Below are positions 1 through 4,946 of a stretch of 5,107 bases of DNA, one piece after another (position 1 is the stretch's first letter; every line of letters starts with the position of its first letter). Where the stretch lies: positions 18,958-24,064 of the forward strand of contig DFEQ01000045.1 of the NCBI GenBank assembly GCA_002368735.1, in the 5' to 3' direction. Origin of the DNA: Christensenella sp. UBA3798 (GTDB lineage Bacteria; Bacillota; Clostridia; Christensenellales; CAG-1252). Below the pieces are notes generated by a model. The model saw nothing but the letters and a program-made list of their open reading frames with translations. It was not told the DNA's origin and made no database searches. Position numbers and translations under genes: made by a program.

Positions 1-240
1 TTCACCATCGTGCCCGACTTCAAGAGTGTGGGCGTGAACGCCGAAGGCAAGAGGACCGAGGGCTACCTCGTCGTACTCCGCGCCATCAATACGCGTGACG
101 CGATGACCGCCACCGTGGCGGAGATCCCCTTCGCCCTTCTGCAGCATATCACCGACCGCATCACCCACGAGGTCAAGGGCGTCAACCGCGTCGCCTTCGA
201 CCTGACTCCCAAGCCCACCGGCACCATCGAGTGGGAATAA
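1..240 (+). CDS. guaA: GMP synthase (glutamine-hydrolysing), C-terminal end, 5' truncated by window
   Basis: The reading frame is open from base 1 to the TAA at 238-240, giving the last 79 residues. GMP synthase converts XMP to GMP using ATP and glutamine-derived ammonia, the last step of cytosolic guanine nucleotide synthesis. The visible part matches the C-terminal dimerisation domain of GuaA: a stretch like ALRAVxSTDAMTA (here VLRAINTRDAMTATVAEIPF), then the helix ITDRITHEVKGVNRVAFDLT, and the family's characteristic end, KPTGTIEWE (most members read KPPATIEWE or KPPGTIEWE). The GTG at position 10 is not a start, because the similarity continues to its left. The catalytic amidotransferase and ATP pyrophosphatase domains lie outside the window. 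The end appears intact. A hairpin array begins at the first base after the stop codon. Identification is secure; only the truncation limits it. Confidence 0.96.
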   Translation, partial: FTIVPDFKSVGVNAEGKRTEGYLVVLRAINTRDAMTATVAEIPFALLQHITDRITHEVKGVNRVAFDLTPKPTGTIEWE

Positions 241-379
241 GAGGCTATCGCCTCGGTGAGATTCGCCTATCGGCGAGTGATATTTGCTTCGCAAGTGATA
301 TTGCCTTCGGCAGTGATAAACGCGCGGTGCGCGTGTGATATACCGCCTGCGGCGGTGTGATATACGATCTTGCGATCGT
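241..379 (+). repeat. Tandem mini-hairpin array with GTGATAT linkers
   Basis: Seven short inverted repeats follow one another without a gap beyond the linkers. They lie at 241-254 (5 bp, loop TATC), 263-276 (5 bp, TATC), 284-294 (4 bp, TTC), 302-312 (4 bp, TTC), 320-334 (6 bp, GGT), 342-356 (6 bp, TGC) and 364-379 (6 bp, TTGC). Linkers of 7 nt separate them: GTGAGAT (256-262, after one spare G), GTGATAT (277-283 and 295-301), GTGATAA (313-319), and GTGATAT (335-341 and 357-363). Every stem has a different sequence but stays perfectly paired, while the linker is conserved. The array starts immediately after the guaA stop codon, so it would form the 3' tail of that mRNA. I cannot assign it with certainty to a named repeat or RNA family, and its function is unknown. 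Confidence 0.85.
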
Positions 380-400
380 GTTAAGGATAAAACTGAATAA

Positions 401-418
401 TGCGTTTATAAAAATGCA
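401..418 (+). repeat. Isolated AT-rich hairpin after the array
   Basis: TGCGTTT (401-407) pairs with AAATGCA (412-418) around an ATAA loop, giving seven pairs with one G.U wobble on the plus strand. It lies 21 nt beyond the last array hairpin and lacks the GTGATAT linker. It may be a terminal part of the guaA 3' region. CC and then TTTT follow it, which is too weak to call a terminator. Confidence 0.45.
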
Positions 419-450
419 CCTTTTCAGAATGATGGTTTAATGTTTTCCGC

Positions 451-490
451 AAAAAAAGCACTCTCTCCACACAGGAGGGAGTGCTTTTTT
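451..490. terminator. Bidirectional Rho-independent terminator
   Basis: An 11-bp stem (458-468 with 474-484) surrounds a 5-nt loop, ACACA. Seven A lie on its left (451-457) and six T on its right (485-490). The one imperfect pair is a T.G wobble when read on the plus strand and a C.A mismatch on the minus strand, so it is stronger for guaA on the plus strand. The flanking A and T runs also allow it to stop the convergent minus-strand lipoprotein transcript, whose stop codon is 17 bases to the right. Confidence 0.93.
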
Positions 491-506
491 GTATCGCTAT
501 AGGATC

Positions 507-842
507 TTATGCCTTGCCCTTCTCTTTTTCGAAGGCGGCTTTGGCTTCGGGGGTGCGATAGACGCTGACGGCGAAACCTGCCATCTTCATCGTGAAGGTG
601 CCGTCCTTCAAGGTGCCGGTGAAAACCTCCACGTCGTCCTGATAAAAGGTGAGCTGCGAGCCGTCGCGCTCGTAGACGCCGCTATTCCCCGCGCGGTCCA
701 CCCAGTCGCCGCGACCGAATTCGATCCAATCGTAGGGGTTATCCTCGTTATAATATCTTTCGGCGTCCGCGCACGAAGCGAAGACGAAAAGAGAAGAACA
801 AAGAAGCAATAAGCATAAGACAAGGATAAACGCCTTTTTCAT
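507..842 (-). CDS. Small secreted lipoprotein-like protein, unknown function
   Basis: This encodes 111 residues. The ATG at 842 has GGAGG (plus-strand 851-855) 8 nt upstream and a promoter just before it. The same frame stays open further upstream, but that would run through the promoter and lacks a ribosome site. Residues 1-23 form a classic signal peptide: KK, then a long Leu-rich core, ending FAS before Cys24. Cys24 could be the lipidated residue of a lipobox (F-A-S-C), although Phe at -3 is not ideal. Signal peptidase I cleavage after SCA is the alternative. The mature part is about 88 residues and acidic. It has a pattern expected of paired beta strands (GVYERDG, LTFYQDDVEVFTGTLKDG, TFTMKMAG) resembling the end of lipocalin-like beta proteins, and then a charged Lys/Glu tail. 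I do not recognise the family. It is monocistronic and converges on the terminator at 451-490. Confidence 0.82.
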   Translation of the reverse strand: MKKAFILVLCLLLLCSSLFVFASCADAERYYNEDNPYDWIEFGRGDWVDRAGNSGVYERDGSQLTFYQDDVEVFTGTLKDGTFTMKMAGFAVSVYRTPEAKAAFEKEKGKA

Positions 843-871
843 CTCATATTCCTCCAAGAAATATCTAACAT

Positions 872-901
872 ATGATACCACCCCCGCGCCCGCAAAGTCA
901 A
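872..901 (-). promoter_or_regulatory. Promoter of the lipoprotein gene
   Basis: Read on the minus strand, TTGACT (plus 896-901) is followed after 18 bp by TATCAT (plus 872-877). The expected start is near plus 865, leaving a leader of about 23 nt that contains the GGAGG ribosome site. The elements match the sigma-A consensus well (5 of 6 at each box), with a spacer one base longer than ideal. Confidence 0.7.
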
Positions 902-933
902 TCGGCAAAAAAACGACATTTGCGCTAAGGCGC

Positions 934-962
934 TTTACTCTTCCGGTCGAAGATGCTATACT
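934..962 (+). promoter_or_regulatory. Promoter of the exonuclease gene, predicted leaderless start
   Basis: TTTACT (934-939), a 17-bp spacer and TATACT (957-962) form a reasonable sigma-A promoter. The ATG of the exonuclease begins 8 bases after the -10 box, so transcription should start at or next to the A of that ATG. No Shine-Dalgarno sequence lies between the -10 box and the ATG (the bases are TTCCCTT). A GCGC-TAAG-GCGC inverted repeat (922-933) sits just upstream, between the two divergent promoters. Confidence 0.65.
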
Positions 963-969
963 TTCCCTT

Positions 970-1536
970 ATGAAAGAAAGATGCCCCGCAAGACCCGATA
1001 AAGGCAGCAATCTCCTCAGTTTCCCCTCCGACTTCACCGTCGTGGATATCGAGAGCACGGGAGGCTCTGCCGCTGTGGCGGAGATCATAGAGATCTCGGC
1101 GCTCAGATACCGAAACGACAAGTTCGAGGCGGCTTTTTCTTCGCTCGTAAAGCCTTCCACCCATATCCCCTACTTCATCACCATGCTGACGGGCATCACT
1201 GACGCGATGGTGGCTGACGCCCCGGAGCGCAAGGGAGTGCTTAGGGACTTTTGGGAGTTTCTCGGTGACGATATCATCATCGGGCATAACGTCAATTTCG
1301 ACGTGAATTTCCTCTATGACGAACTCGCCCTTCACCTCGGTCATTCTTTGAAAAACGACTTTGTGGACGTATTACGTCTCTCGCGGATCTATCTCCCCAA
1401 CCTCATCAATCACAAGCAGGTGACGGTGGCGGAGCACTTCGGCATCGACACGGCGGGGGCGCACCGCGCACTCAAAGACACCGAAATATGCGCGGAAAAC
1501 TACCTCCGCATCAAGGATATCGCTCTGCGTGGCTGA
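970..1536 (+). CDS. DnaQ-like 3'-5' exonuclease (DEDDh family)
   Basis: This encodes 188 residues, a single-domain exonuclease of the RNase T/DnaQ fold that removes nucleotides from DNA 3' ends with two metal ions. All three Exo motifs are visible: Exo I FTVVDIESTG (Asp26 and Glu28), Exo II GHNVNFDVNFL (Asp111) and Exo III-epsilon AHRALKDTEICA (His165 and Asp170). The full DEDDh catalytic set is therefore present. Exo I has Ser where most relatives have Thr (DIEST instead of DIETT). The LVKPSTHIPYFITMLTGIT stretch is typical of the exonuclease domain of PolC and of stand-alone Firmicute homologues. No polymerase, helicase or BRCT domain is attached. The start at 970 lacks a ribosome site, but the N-terminus LLSFPSDF just before Exo I fits the family, and no better internal start exists. 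It could serve in proofreading, repair or RNA trimming; the sequence does not decide this. Confidence 0.9.
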   Translation: MKERCPARPDKGSNLLSFPSDFTVVDIESTGGSAAVAEIIEISALRYRNDKFEAAFSSLVKPSTHIPYFITMLTGITDAMVADAPERKGVLRDFWEFLGDDIIIGHNVNFDVNFLYDELALHLGHSLKNDFVDVLRLSRIYLPNLINHKQVTVAEHFGIDTAGAHRALKDTEICAENYLRIKDIALRG

Positions 1537-1565
1537 TTTCCTTATTACAAATCCGTTTTTTTCTA

Positions 1566-1595
1566 TTGAAACGCAAGATACAAATATGTTAGAAT
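1566..1595 (+). promoter_or_regulatory. Promoter of the parAB operon
   Basis: TTGAAA (1566-1571) and TAGAAT (1590-1595) are 18 bp apart, each matching the sigma-A consensus at 5 of 6 positions. The predicted start is near 1602, giving a leader of about 85 nt before parA. No terminator is visible between the exonuclease stop (1536) and this promoter, so read-through from the exonuclease gene is also possible. Confidence 0.65.
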
Positions 1596-1642
1596 AATTA
1601 TGTATAGCCCTTTTTCGCCTATATAGCGCTCTTGGGCAGAGA

Positions 1643-1682
1643 CCCCCTCCCGCAAAAGCGAGCGAAGGGGCAAGGAATGTAA
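1643..1682 (+). promoter_or_regulatory. parA leader: hairpin, Shine-Dalgarno sites and AUG-UAA start-stop
   Basis: CCCC (1644-1647) plus T1648 can pair with A1666 plus GGGG (1667-1670), and CGC (1651-1653) can pair with GCG (1658-1660) around AAAA, with an internal loop between. This would sequester the G-rich AAGGGG segment. AAGGA (1672-1676) is the likely parA ribosome site, 10 nt before the ATG, which is rather long. Within that gap is ATG-TAA (1677-1682), a start codon followed at once by a stop codon, 6 nt after GAAGGGG. A regulatory role is inference. Confidence 0.4.
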
Positions 1683-1686
1683 ACCA

Positions 1687-2505
1687 ATGAAAACGAAAGT
1701 GATCGCTATCATCAATCAAAAAGGCGGCGTCGGAAAGACGACCTCTTGCATCAACATCGGCGCCGTGATGGCAAAAATGGGCAAGAAGGTGCTCATCATC
1801 GACATGGACCCGCAGGGCAACGCCACGACGGGTCTCGGTGTCAAGAAGCATGTCGAATTCATCAACGAACTCGGCAAAAAGGACGTCCGCCCCGTTCTCA
1901 ATATCTACACCGTCCTCTCGGGCGGCACCGACGTCACTAACGAGGAACTCATCGTGCACACCGAAGTGGCGGGCTTGGACCTCATCCCCTCCTCCATCGA
2001 CCTCTCTGCGATCGAGATGGAGATGAACGACTATCCCAACCGCGAGAAGGTGCTCGTCAAAGCGATAGAACCCTTGATGGGGGTATACGACTTTATCCTC
2101 CTGGACTGTCCGCCCTCCATGTCCCTCATCACCATCAACAGCATGGTGGCGGCAACGAGCATCCTCATCCCCGTCCAATGTGAATTTTTCGCGATGGAGG
2201 GGCTCGCTCACCTTCTCGAAAGCATCGACATCATCCGCAAGTTCCTGAATCCGAAATTGACGGTATATCACGTTCTTTTGACGATGTACAGCGGCAGATA
2301 CAAACTGCACAGACAGGTCGCGGAGGAGATAGAAAAATACTTCGGCAAACGGCTACTGGACACCCGCATCCCGCAGAGCGTACGCCTTGCGGAGGCGCCG
2401 AGTTTCGGCAAGCCCATCATCACCTACGACAAGCGCTCCACAGGTGCGGCGGCATACGTCCGTGCGACCGAAGAGTTGCTCGCTAGAGAAAGCAAGAGGA
2501 AGTAA
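1687..2505 (+). CDS. parA: ParA/Soj chromosome-partitioning ATPase
   Basis: This encodes 272 residues. ParA-type ATPases dimerise on ATP, bind DNA non-specifically across the nucleoid and are driven to hydrolyse by ParB, so that origin regions separate; in sporulating Firmicutes Soj also acts on DnaA. The N-terminus carries the deviant Walker A motif KGGVGKTT (residues 12-19, with signature Lys12). Walker A' is DMDPQGNAT (39-47), Walker B is FILLDCPPS (136-144), and the family signature VRLAEAPSFGKPI lies at 232-244. Arg204 and the following basic residues occupy the place of Soj DNA-binding arginines. The protein is longer than the roughly 250-residue Soj norm, mainly from an insert of about 12 residues between GLGVKK and IYTVL (about residues 55-72). 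It is chromosomal-type, without the N-terminal HTH of plasmid ParA. It is followed after 2 bases by parB, so the two are surely co-transcribed. Confidence 0.96.
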   Translation: MKTKVIAIINQKGGVGKTTSCINIGAVMAKMGKKVLIIDMDPQGNATTGLGVKKHVEFINELGKKDVRPVLNIYTVLSGGTDVTNEELIVHTEVAGLDLIPSSIDLSAIEMEMNDYPNREKVLVKAIEPLMGVYDFILLDCPPSMSLITINSMVAATSILIPVQCEFFAMEGLAHLLESIDIIRKFLNPKLTVYHVLLTMYSGRYKLHRQVAEEIEKYFGKRLLDTRIPQSVRLAEAPSFGKPIITYDKRSTGAAAYVRATEELLARESKRK

Positions 2506-2507
2506 CT

Positions 2508-3401
2508 ATGGCAAACAGCAGATTAGGCAGAGGTTTTGCAGCGCTGATCTCGGATATGCGTGAGATCGACACCCCCGAAATAGCCACCTACGACGACAAG
2601 GGCAAGCTCAATCAAGGCGTCAACGAGATCGCGATAGATCTGGTGCACCCAAACCCCAATCAGCCTCGAAAGACTTTTAAAGAAGAGTCCCTGAACGAAC
2701 TGGCGGAGTCCATCAAGACGCACGGCATCCTGCAGCCCCTCGTGGTCACCAAGATGGGGGACTACTACCGCATCGTTGCGGGCGAAAGGCGCTACCGCGC
2801 CGCTAAAAAAGCGGGAGTGAAAACCGTGCCCGTGATCGTCAAGGACCTCTCCGAAAAGCAAGTCCGCGAGATAGCCCTCGTGGAGAACCTGCAACGCGAA
2901 GACCTCAATCCGATGGAAGAGGCGGAGGCTCTGTACACCCTGCTCACCGAGAATGATTTGACGCAAGAGGCGCTCGCCCAAGCGATAGGAAAGAGCCGCC
3001 CTGCCGTAGCCAATTCCCTGCGCCTTCTGACCCTCCCCGTCGTAGTGCAAGCGATGGTGCGCGAGCTCAGCTTATCCACCGGACACGCCAAGGTGCTGGT
3101 TTCGGTCAAGCCTGCGGAAATGCAGGTCTCACTCGCGAACGAAGTCGTGGAAAAGAAACTCTCTGTGCGCGACCTTGAAGAGCGCATCGCGGAGCTCCAA
3201 CGCGAAAAGAAGAACCCCGCCCAGCGCATAAAGAGCCTCTCGCCCGAGTTCAAAGCCCTGCTGAACGATATGCAACGCGTCTTCGGCACCAAGGTCAGAG
3301 CGACGGGCAGCGACAAGAAGGGAAAGATAGTCATCGACTACTATTCCGCGGACGACCTGCAGCGCATCTACGACCTCGTGGAGAAGCTGAAAGAGGATTG
3401 A
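2508..3401 (+). CDS. parB: ParB/Spo0J centromere-binding CTPase
   Basis: This encodes 297 residues. ParB binds parS sites near the origin, spreads as a CTP-dependent clamp, loads SMC and stimulates ParA. The N-terminal peptide RLGRGFAALI (5-14) is the ParA-contacting segment. The CTPase/ParB domain follows, with LQPLVV (75-80), AGERRYRAA (91-99, containing the GERR nucleotide/arginine patch) and ALVENLQREDLNPMEEA (123-139). A helix-turn-helix lies at about 150-172 (LTQEALAQAIGKSRPAVANS) and reads parS. LSTGHAK (189-195) belongs to the same DNA-binding region. A charged helical linker and a C-terminal dimerisation domain (about 245-297) complete the usual order. AGAGGA (2495-2500), inside the end of parA, serves as ribosome site 7 nt before the ATG. 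No parS-like palindrome was seen in the window, and no strong terminator follows directly. Confidence 0.96.
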   Translation: MANSRLGRGFAALISDMREIDTPEIATYDDKGKLNQGVNEIAIDLVHPNPNQPRKTFKEESLNELAESIKTHGILQPLVVTKMGDYYRIVAGERRYRAAKKAGVKTVPVIVKDLSEKQVREIALVENLQREDLNPMEEAEALYTLLTENDLTQEALAQAIGKSRPAVANSLRLLTLPVVVQAMVRELSLSTGHAKVLVSVKPAEMQVSLANEVVEKKLSVRDLEERIAELQREKKNPAQRIKSLSPEFKALLNDMQRVFGTKVRATGSDKKGKIVIDYYSADDLQRIYDLVEKLKED

Positions 3402-3470
3402 GCCGTCACGGTGGCTGCCCTCGCCCATCCCCTCGCCCTGCTCCATACCGAGCGGATAACGGTATTCGAC

Positions 3471-3500
3471 GATATTTCGCAAGAATTATAAAGAAATATC
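3471..3500. repeat. Inverted repeat GATATTTC / GAAATATC downstream of parB
   Basis: GATATTTC (3471-3478) and GAAATATC (3493-3500) are perfect 8-bp inverted repeats 14 nt apart. They lie between parB and the tRNA promoter. A second small inverted repeat, ATACCG / CGGTAT (3445-3450 and 3460-3465), lies just before. Neither is followed by a proper T run, so they are weak terminator candidates. The first could equally be an operator for the tRNA promoter, which starts 13 bp further on. Confidence 0.4.
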
Positions 3501-3512
3501 CCCCGTTTTCTG

Positions 3513-3541
3513 TTGACAAACCCCGTCTCCAACGCTATAAT
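3513..3541 (+). promoter_or_regulatory. Full-consensus sigma-A promoter of tRNA-Arg
   Basis: TTGACA (3513-3518), a 17-bp spacer and TATAAT (3536-3541) match the housekeeping consensus at all twelve positions. The predicted start is near 3548, about 48 nt before the mature tRNA. This is the strongest promoter in the window, as expected for a stable RNA. Confidence 0.92.
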
Positions 3542-3556
3542 TATCATCGATGATAA
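3541..3556. promoter_or_regulatory. 16-bp perfect palindrome at the tRNA transcription start
   Basis: TTATCATCGATGATAA is a perfect palindrome that begins on the last base of the -10 box and covers the predicted start site. GATAAATC occurs at 3552-3559 and again at 3572-3579, and TTTTGC (3564-3569) can pair with GCAAAA (3581-3586). The position suggests an operator or a leader structure that guides 5' processing; neither is shown by the sequence. Confidence 0.5.
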
Positions 3557-3595
3557 ATCGTGCTTTTGCCCGATAAATCAGCAAAAATACCTTTT

Positions 3596-3671
<76 letters not shown>

Positions 3672-3672
<1 letters not shown>

Positions 3673-3701
3673 AAAACTCCCGATTTCTCGGGAGTTTTTT
3701 C
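3672..3701 (+). terminator. Rho-independent terminator of tRNA-Arg
   Basis: ACTCCCGA (3676-3683) and TCGGGAGT (3688-3695) form a perfect 8-bp stem with a TTTC loop, extended by A-T pairs. A run of six T (3695-3700) follows. It begins directly at the encoded CCA end, so the transcript carries almost no extra 3' sequence before the hairpin. Confidence 0.95.
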
Positions 3702-3705
3702 TTGT

Positions 3706-3771
3706 CCGGCTACAAATTTAAGGGCATTTTCTCAAGAACCATTTGTAGCTGATTCATAGCCGGCTACAAAT
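3706..3771. repeat. CCGGCTACAAAT repeats, two direct and one inverted copy
   Basis: CCGGCTACAAAT occurs at 3706-3717 and again at 3760-3771. Between them is ATTTGTAGC (3741-3749), the complement of GCTACAAAT. The middle copy could pair with either outer copy as a 9-bp stem, giving two mutually exclusive hairpins with loops of 23 or 13 nt. The right copy overlaps the 8-bp palindrome AGCCGGCT (3758-3765). No gene uses this segment. Confidence 0.7.
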
Positions 3772-3851
3772 ACGTCTGGGGGGGGCCGCACTAAGCCTAT
3801 GTTTTAATAACATAGAACGGGCGACTTAATAAGCATCTCATAGGGTATAAT

Positions 3852-3873
3852 AAAAAAGCGCCTTTTTCGGCTT
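3852..3873 (-). terminator. Possible weak terminator of the permease gene
   Basis: Read on the minus strand, AAGCC and GGCGCTT can pair imperfectly (short stem with a mismatch or bulge) around an A-rich loop, followed by a run of T (plus-strand A at 3852-3857). The T run is good and the stem is poor, so the call is tentative. It lies about 30 nt beyond the stop codon. Confidence 0.4.
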
Positions 3874-3904
3874 CTCTTTGATCGAATTATGCACGCGAAA
3901 AAAA

Positions 3905-4519
3905 TCACTCTATACGCGAGGACTGCTTTTCCTTAAAGCGTTTTTTCAATTCATCAAATCGCAAAGTTTGTAACTCTTTCAGTTTTTTCAGCTTGGTTGC
4001 CAAATGAATGGAATAGGCGACATCCACGATTATTGCGCCGATAACGGCGCCCACGAAGTAAGTATAGATCAGGTTCTCGCTAAGCCAGGTAATGCCTTTC
4101 ACCAAAACGGGATTCAGCAAGAAGATATAGAGCGAAGCGACCACGAGCCACAAGAAGGAATACAGCGGACAAATGATACCCATCAGGTTGCCTTTGCAAT
4201 CGCTGTAATCCCACAGTTTTATCTTTAAGCCCTTTATAAATATTAACCCTGCGACAAACTCCATCAAGGTCATTCCCACTCCGATGATGGCGACCTTGAC
4301 AAGGATATCCAAAAACTGCGACTCTATCCCGAAGGGAATATTGCTTACGCCGTATAATATCAAAACGCCGAAGCCGTAAATCGGCAGATAGGGACCACTC
4401 AAAAATCCGGGGTTGGTCCATTTCTTTTGCGTGAAGAGCCTTCGGTAAACCACTTCCAGAACCCAGCCCAAAAGAGACCCGATCACGAATAAAGTCGATA
4501 TGATGACCAAATATTTCAT
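3905..4519 (-). CDS. CmpB-type membrane protein (putative ABC-transporter type IV family)
   Basis: This encodes 204 residues, an integral membrane protein. It shows the conserved pattern of the Firmicute family often annotated as putative ABC transporter permease (CmpB-like): GWVLEVVYRR with Trp19 and Glu22, WTNPGFLSGPYLPIYGFG (34-51), an acidic residue in the third membrane segment (MEFVAG, Glu87), and LWDYSDCKGNLMGIICPLYSFLW (102-124). About five membrane segments are expected near 4-24, 45-61, 72-97, 114-136 and 150-173, followed by a basic Lys-rich cytoplasmic helix (174-204). The start at 4519 is chosen because AGAGG lies 5 nt upstream and the promoter overlaps any longer version. No ATP-binding partner or substrate-binding gene is nearby, so the transporter role is only the family label; the real function is unknown. 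It looks monocistronic. Confidence 0.88.
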   Translation of the reverse strand: MKYLVIISTLFVIGSLLGWVLEVVYRRLFTQKKWTNPGFLSGPYLPIYGFGVLILYGVSNIPFGIESQFLDILVKVAIIGVGMTLMEFVAGLIFIKGLKIKLWDYSDCKGNLMGIICPLYSFLWLVVASLYIFLLNPVLVKGITWLSENLIYTYFVGAVIGAIIVDVAYSIHLATKLKKLKELQTLRFDELKKRFKEKQSSRIE

Positions 4520-4535
4520 AGTTGCCTCTGGTTTC

Positions 4536-4564
4536 AATATATCTTCAAACGCATAAAAAGTCAA
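4536..4564 (-). promoter_or_regulatory. Promoter of the CmpB-type gene
   Basis: On the minus strand TTGACT (plus 4559-4564) and TATATT (plus 4536-4541) are separated by exactly 17 bp. Transcription should start near plus 4529, giving a leader of only about 10 nt that begins with the ribosome site AGAGG (plus 4525-4529). This excludes the in-frame extension to 4585. Confidence 0.85.
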
Positions 4565-4620
4565 TCCTTTTCGCCGTGTATTCACCCACTTGACCCATTC
4601 GGCATTTTATTTATGAGAAA

Positions 4621-4667
4621 AGACTTGAAAAATATGGCATACTTGTTTCAGACTTGAACACGGTCTG
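4621..4667 (+). promoter_or_regulatory. Repeats upstream of the HipA-like fragment
   Basis: AGACTTGAA occurs at 4621-4629 and 4650-4658. CAGAC (4649-4653) and GTCTG (4663-4667) form a short inverted repeat over the second copy. These could be remains of an operator or promoter region, since each copy contains a -35-like TTGAA, but no matching -10 box is clear. Confidence 0.3.
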
Positions 4668-4680
4668 TAAAGGGGAATAA

Positions 4681-4713
4681 ATGAGAAAGATTATATATCA
4701 CATACTACTATAA
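4681..4713 (+). CDS. Possible 10-residue leader ORF before the HipA-like fragment
   Basis: ATG at 4681 is preceded by AGGGG (4671-4675) at a good distance and encodes MRKIIYHILL, then TAA. It ends 29 bases before the HipA-like start. It could be a leader peptide, the first codons of a lost upstream gene (HipA kinases are usually preceded by a HipB-like regulator), or chance. It has no recognisable function. Confidence 0.2.
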   Translation: MRKIIYHILL

Positions 4714-4924
4714 AAACTCGAAAAAATTTCGGAGGAGAAAAGATGAACTGCTGTTGTTGTGGAAAGCCATTAAGAAAAAACGATGTGAACGGTTGGCATC
4801 AGGCGTGTGTTAAACATTTCTTCGGAACAAGCACCATCCCACAAATCGAGATTGATGAAAAAACGTTGGAAGCCATTGCAAAAGAAGCCACGAATGAATC
4901 AGCGCAACTTCTGCTTCTTTTCGC

Positions 4925-4938
4925 GACTGATTTCAGTC
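4925..4938. repeat. Short palindrome GACTGA-TT-TCAGTC
   Basis: This is a perfect 6-bp inverted repeat with a two-base centre, just right of the point where HipA similarity ends. It precedes the AAATGCAA repeats by 8 bases and may belong to the same site. Chance is possible at this length. Confidence 0.4.
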
Positions 4939-4946
4939 ACAAATGG

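Larger units (their letters stand above)
3702..3904. other. Gene-free interval between tRNA terminator and permease 3' end
   Basis: No plausible reading frame is present here. The interval holds the CTACAAAT repeats, a run of eight G (3778-3785), a 7-bp hairpin CTATGTT/AACATAG (3797-3803 with 3809-3815, loop TTAAT) and a weak terminator-like hairpin near 3852-3873 that serves the minus-strand permease. An isolated TATAAT (3846-3851) lacks a -35 box. Confidence 0.6.

Noticed and set aside
241..379. CRISPR array reading of the hairpin repeats
   Set aside because: The constant element is only 7 nt, the variable elements are self-complementary stems of 11-16 nt rather than unique spacers, and no cas gene is present.
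489..812. Plus-strand open frame of 107 codons
   Set aside because: It is the opposite strand of the lipoprotein gene, starts in the terminator T run and has no ribosome site.
843..1160. N-terminal extension of the lipoprotein frame
   Set aside because: It would cross the minus-strand promoter and ribosome site and overlap the exonuclease; the signal peptide begins at 842.
1372..2310. Long minus-strand frame of 312 codons opposite the exonuclease and parA
   Set aside because: It is a shadow of two clear genes, with His/Asp/Val-rich composition typical of antisense frames and no family resemblance.
2523..3482. Minus-strand frames opposite parB
   Set aside because: The ParB motifs on the plus strand explain the region fully; the antisense frames have no supporting start signals.
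3846..3851. TATAAT as a plus-strand promoter
   Set aside because: There is no -35 box at a suitable distance and no plus-strand gene downstream.
4004..4228. Plus-strand frame of 74 codons
   Set aside because: It is antisense to the conserved membrane protein, which has its own promoter and ribosome site.
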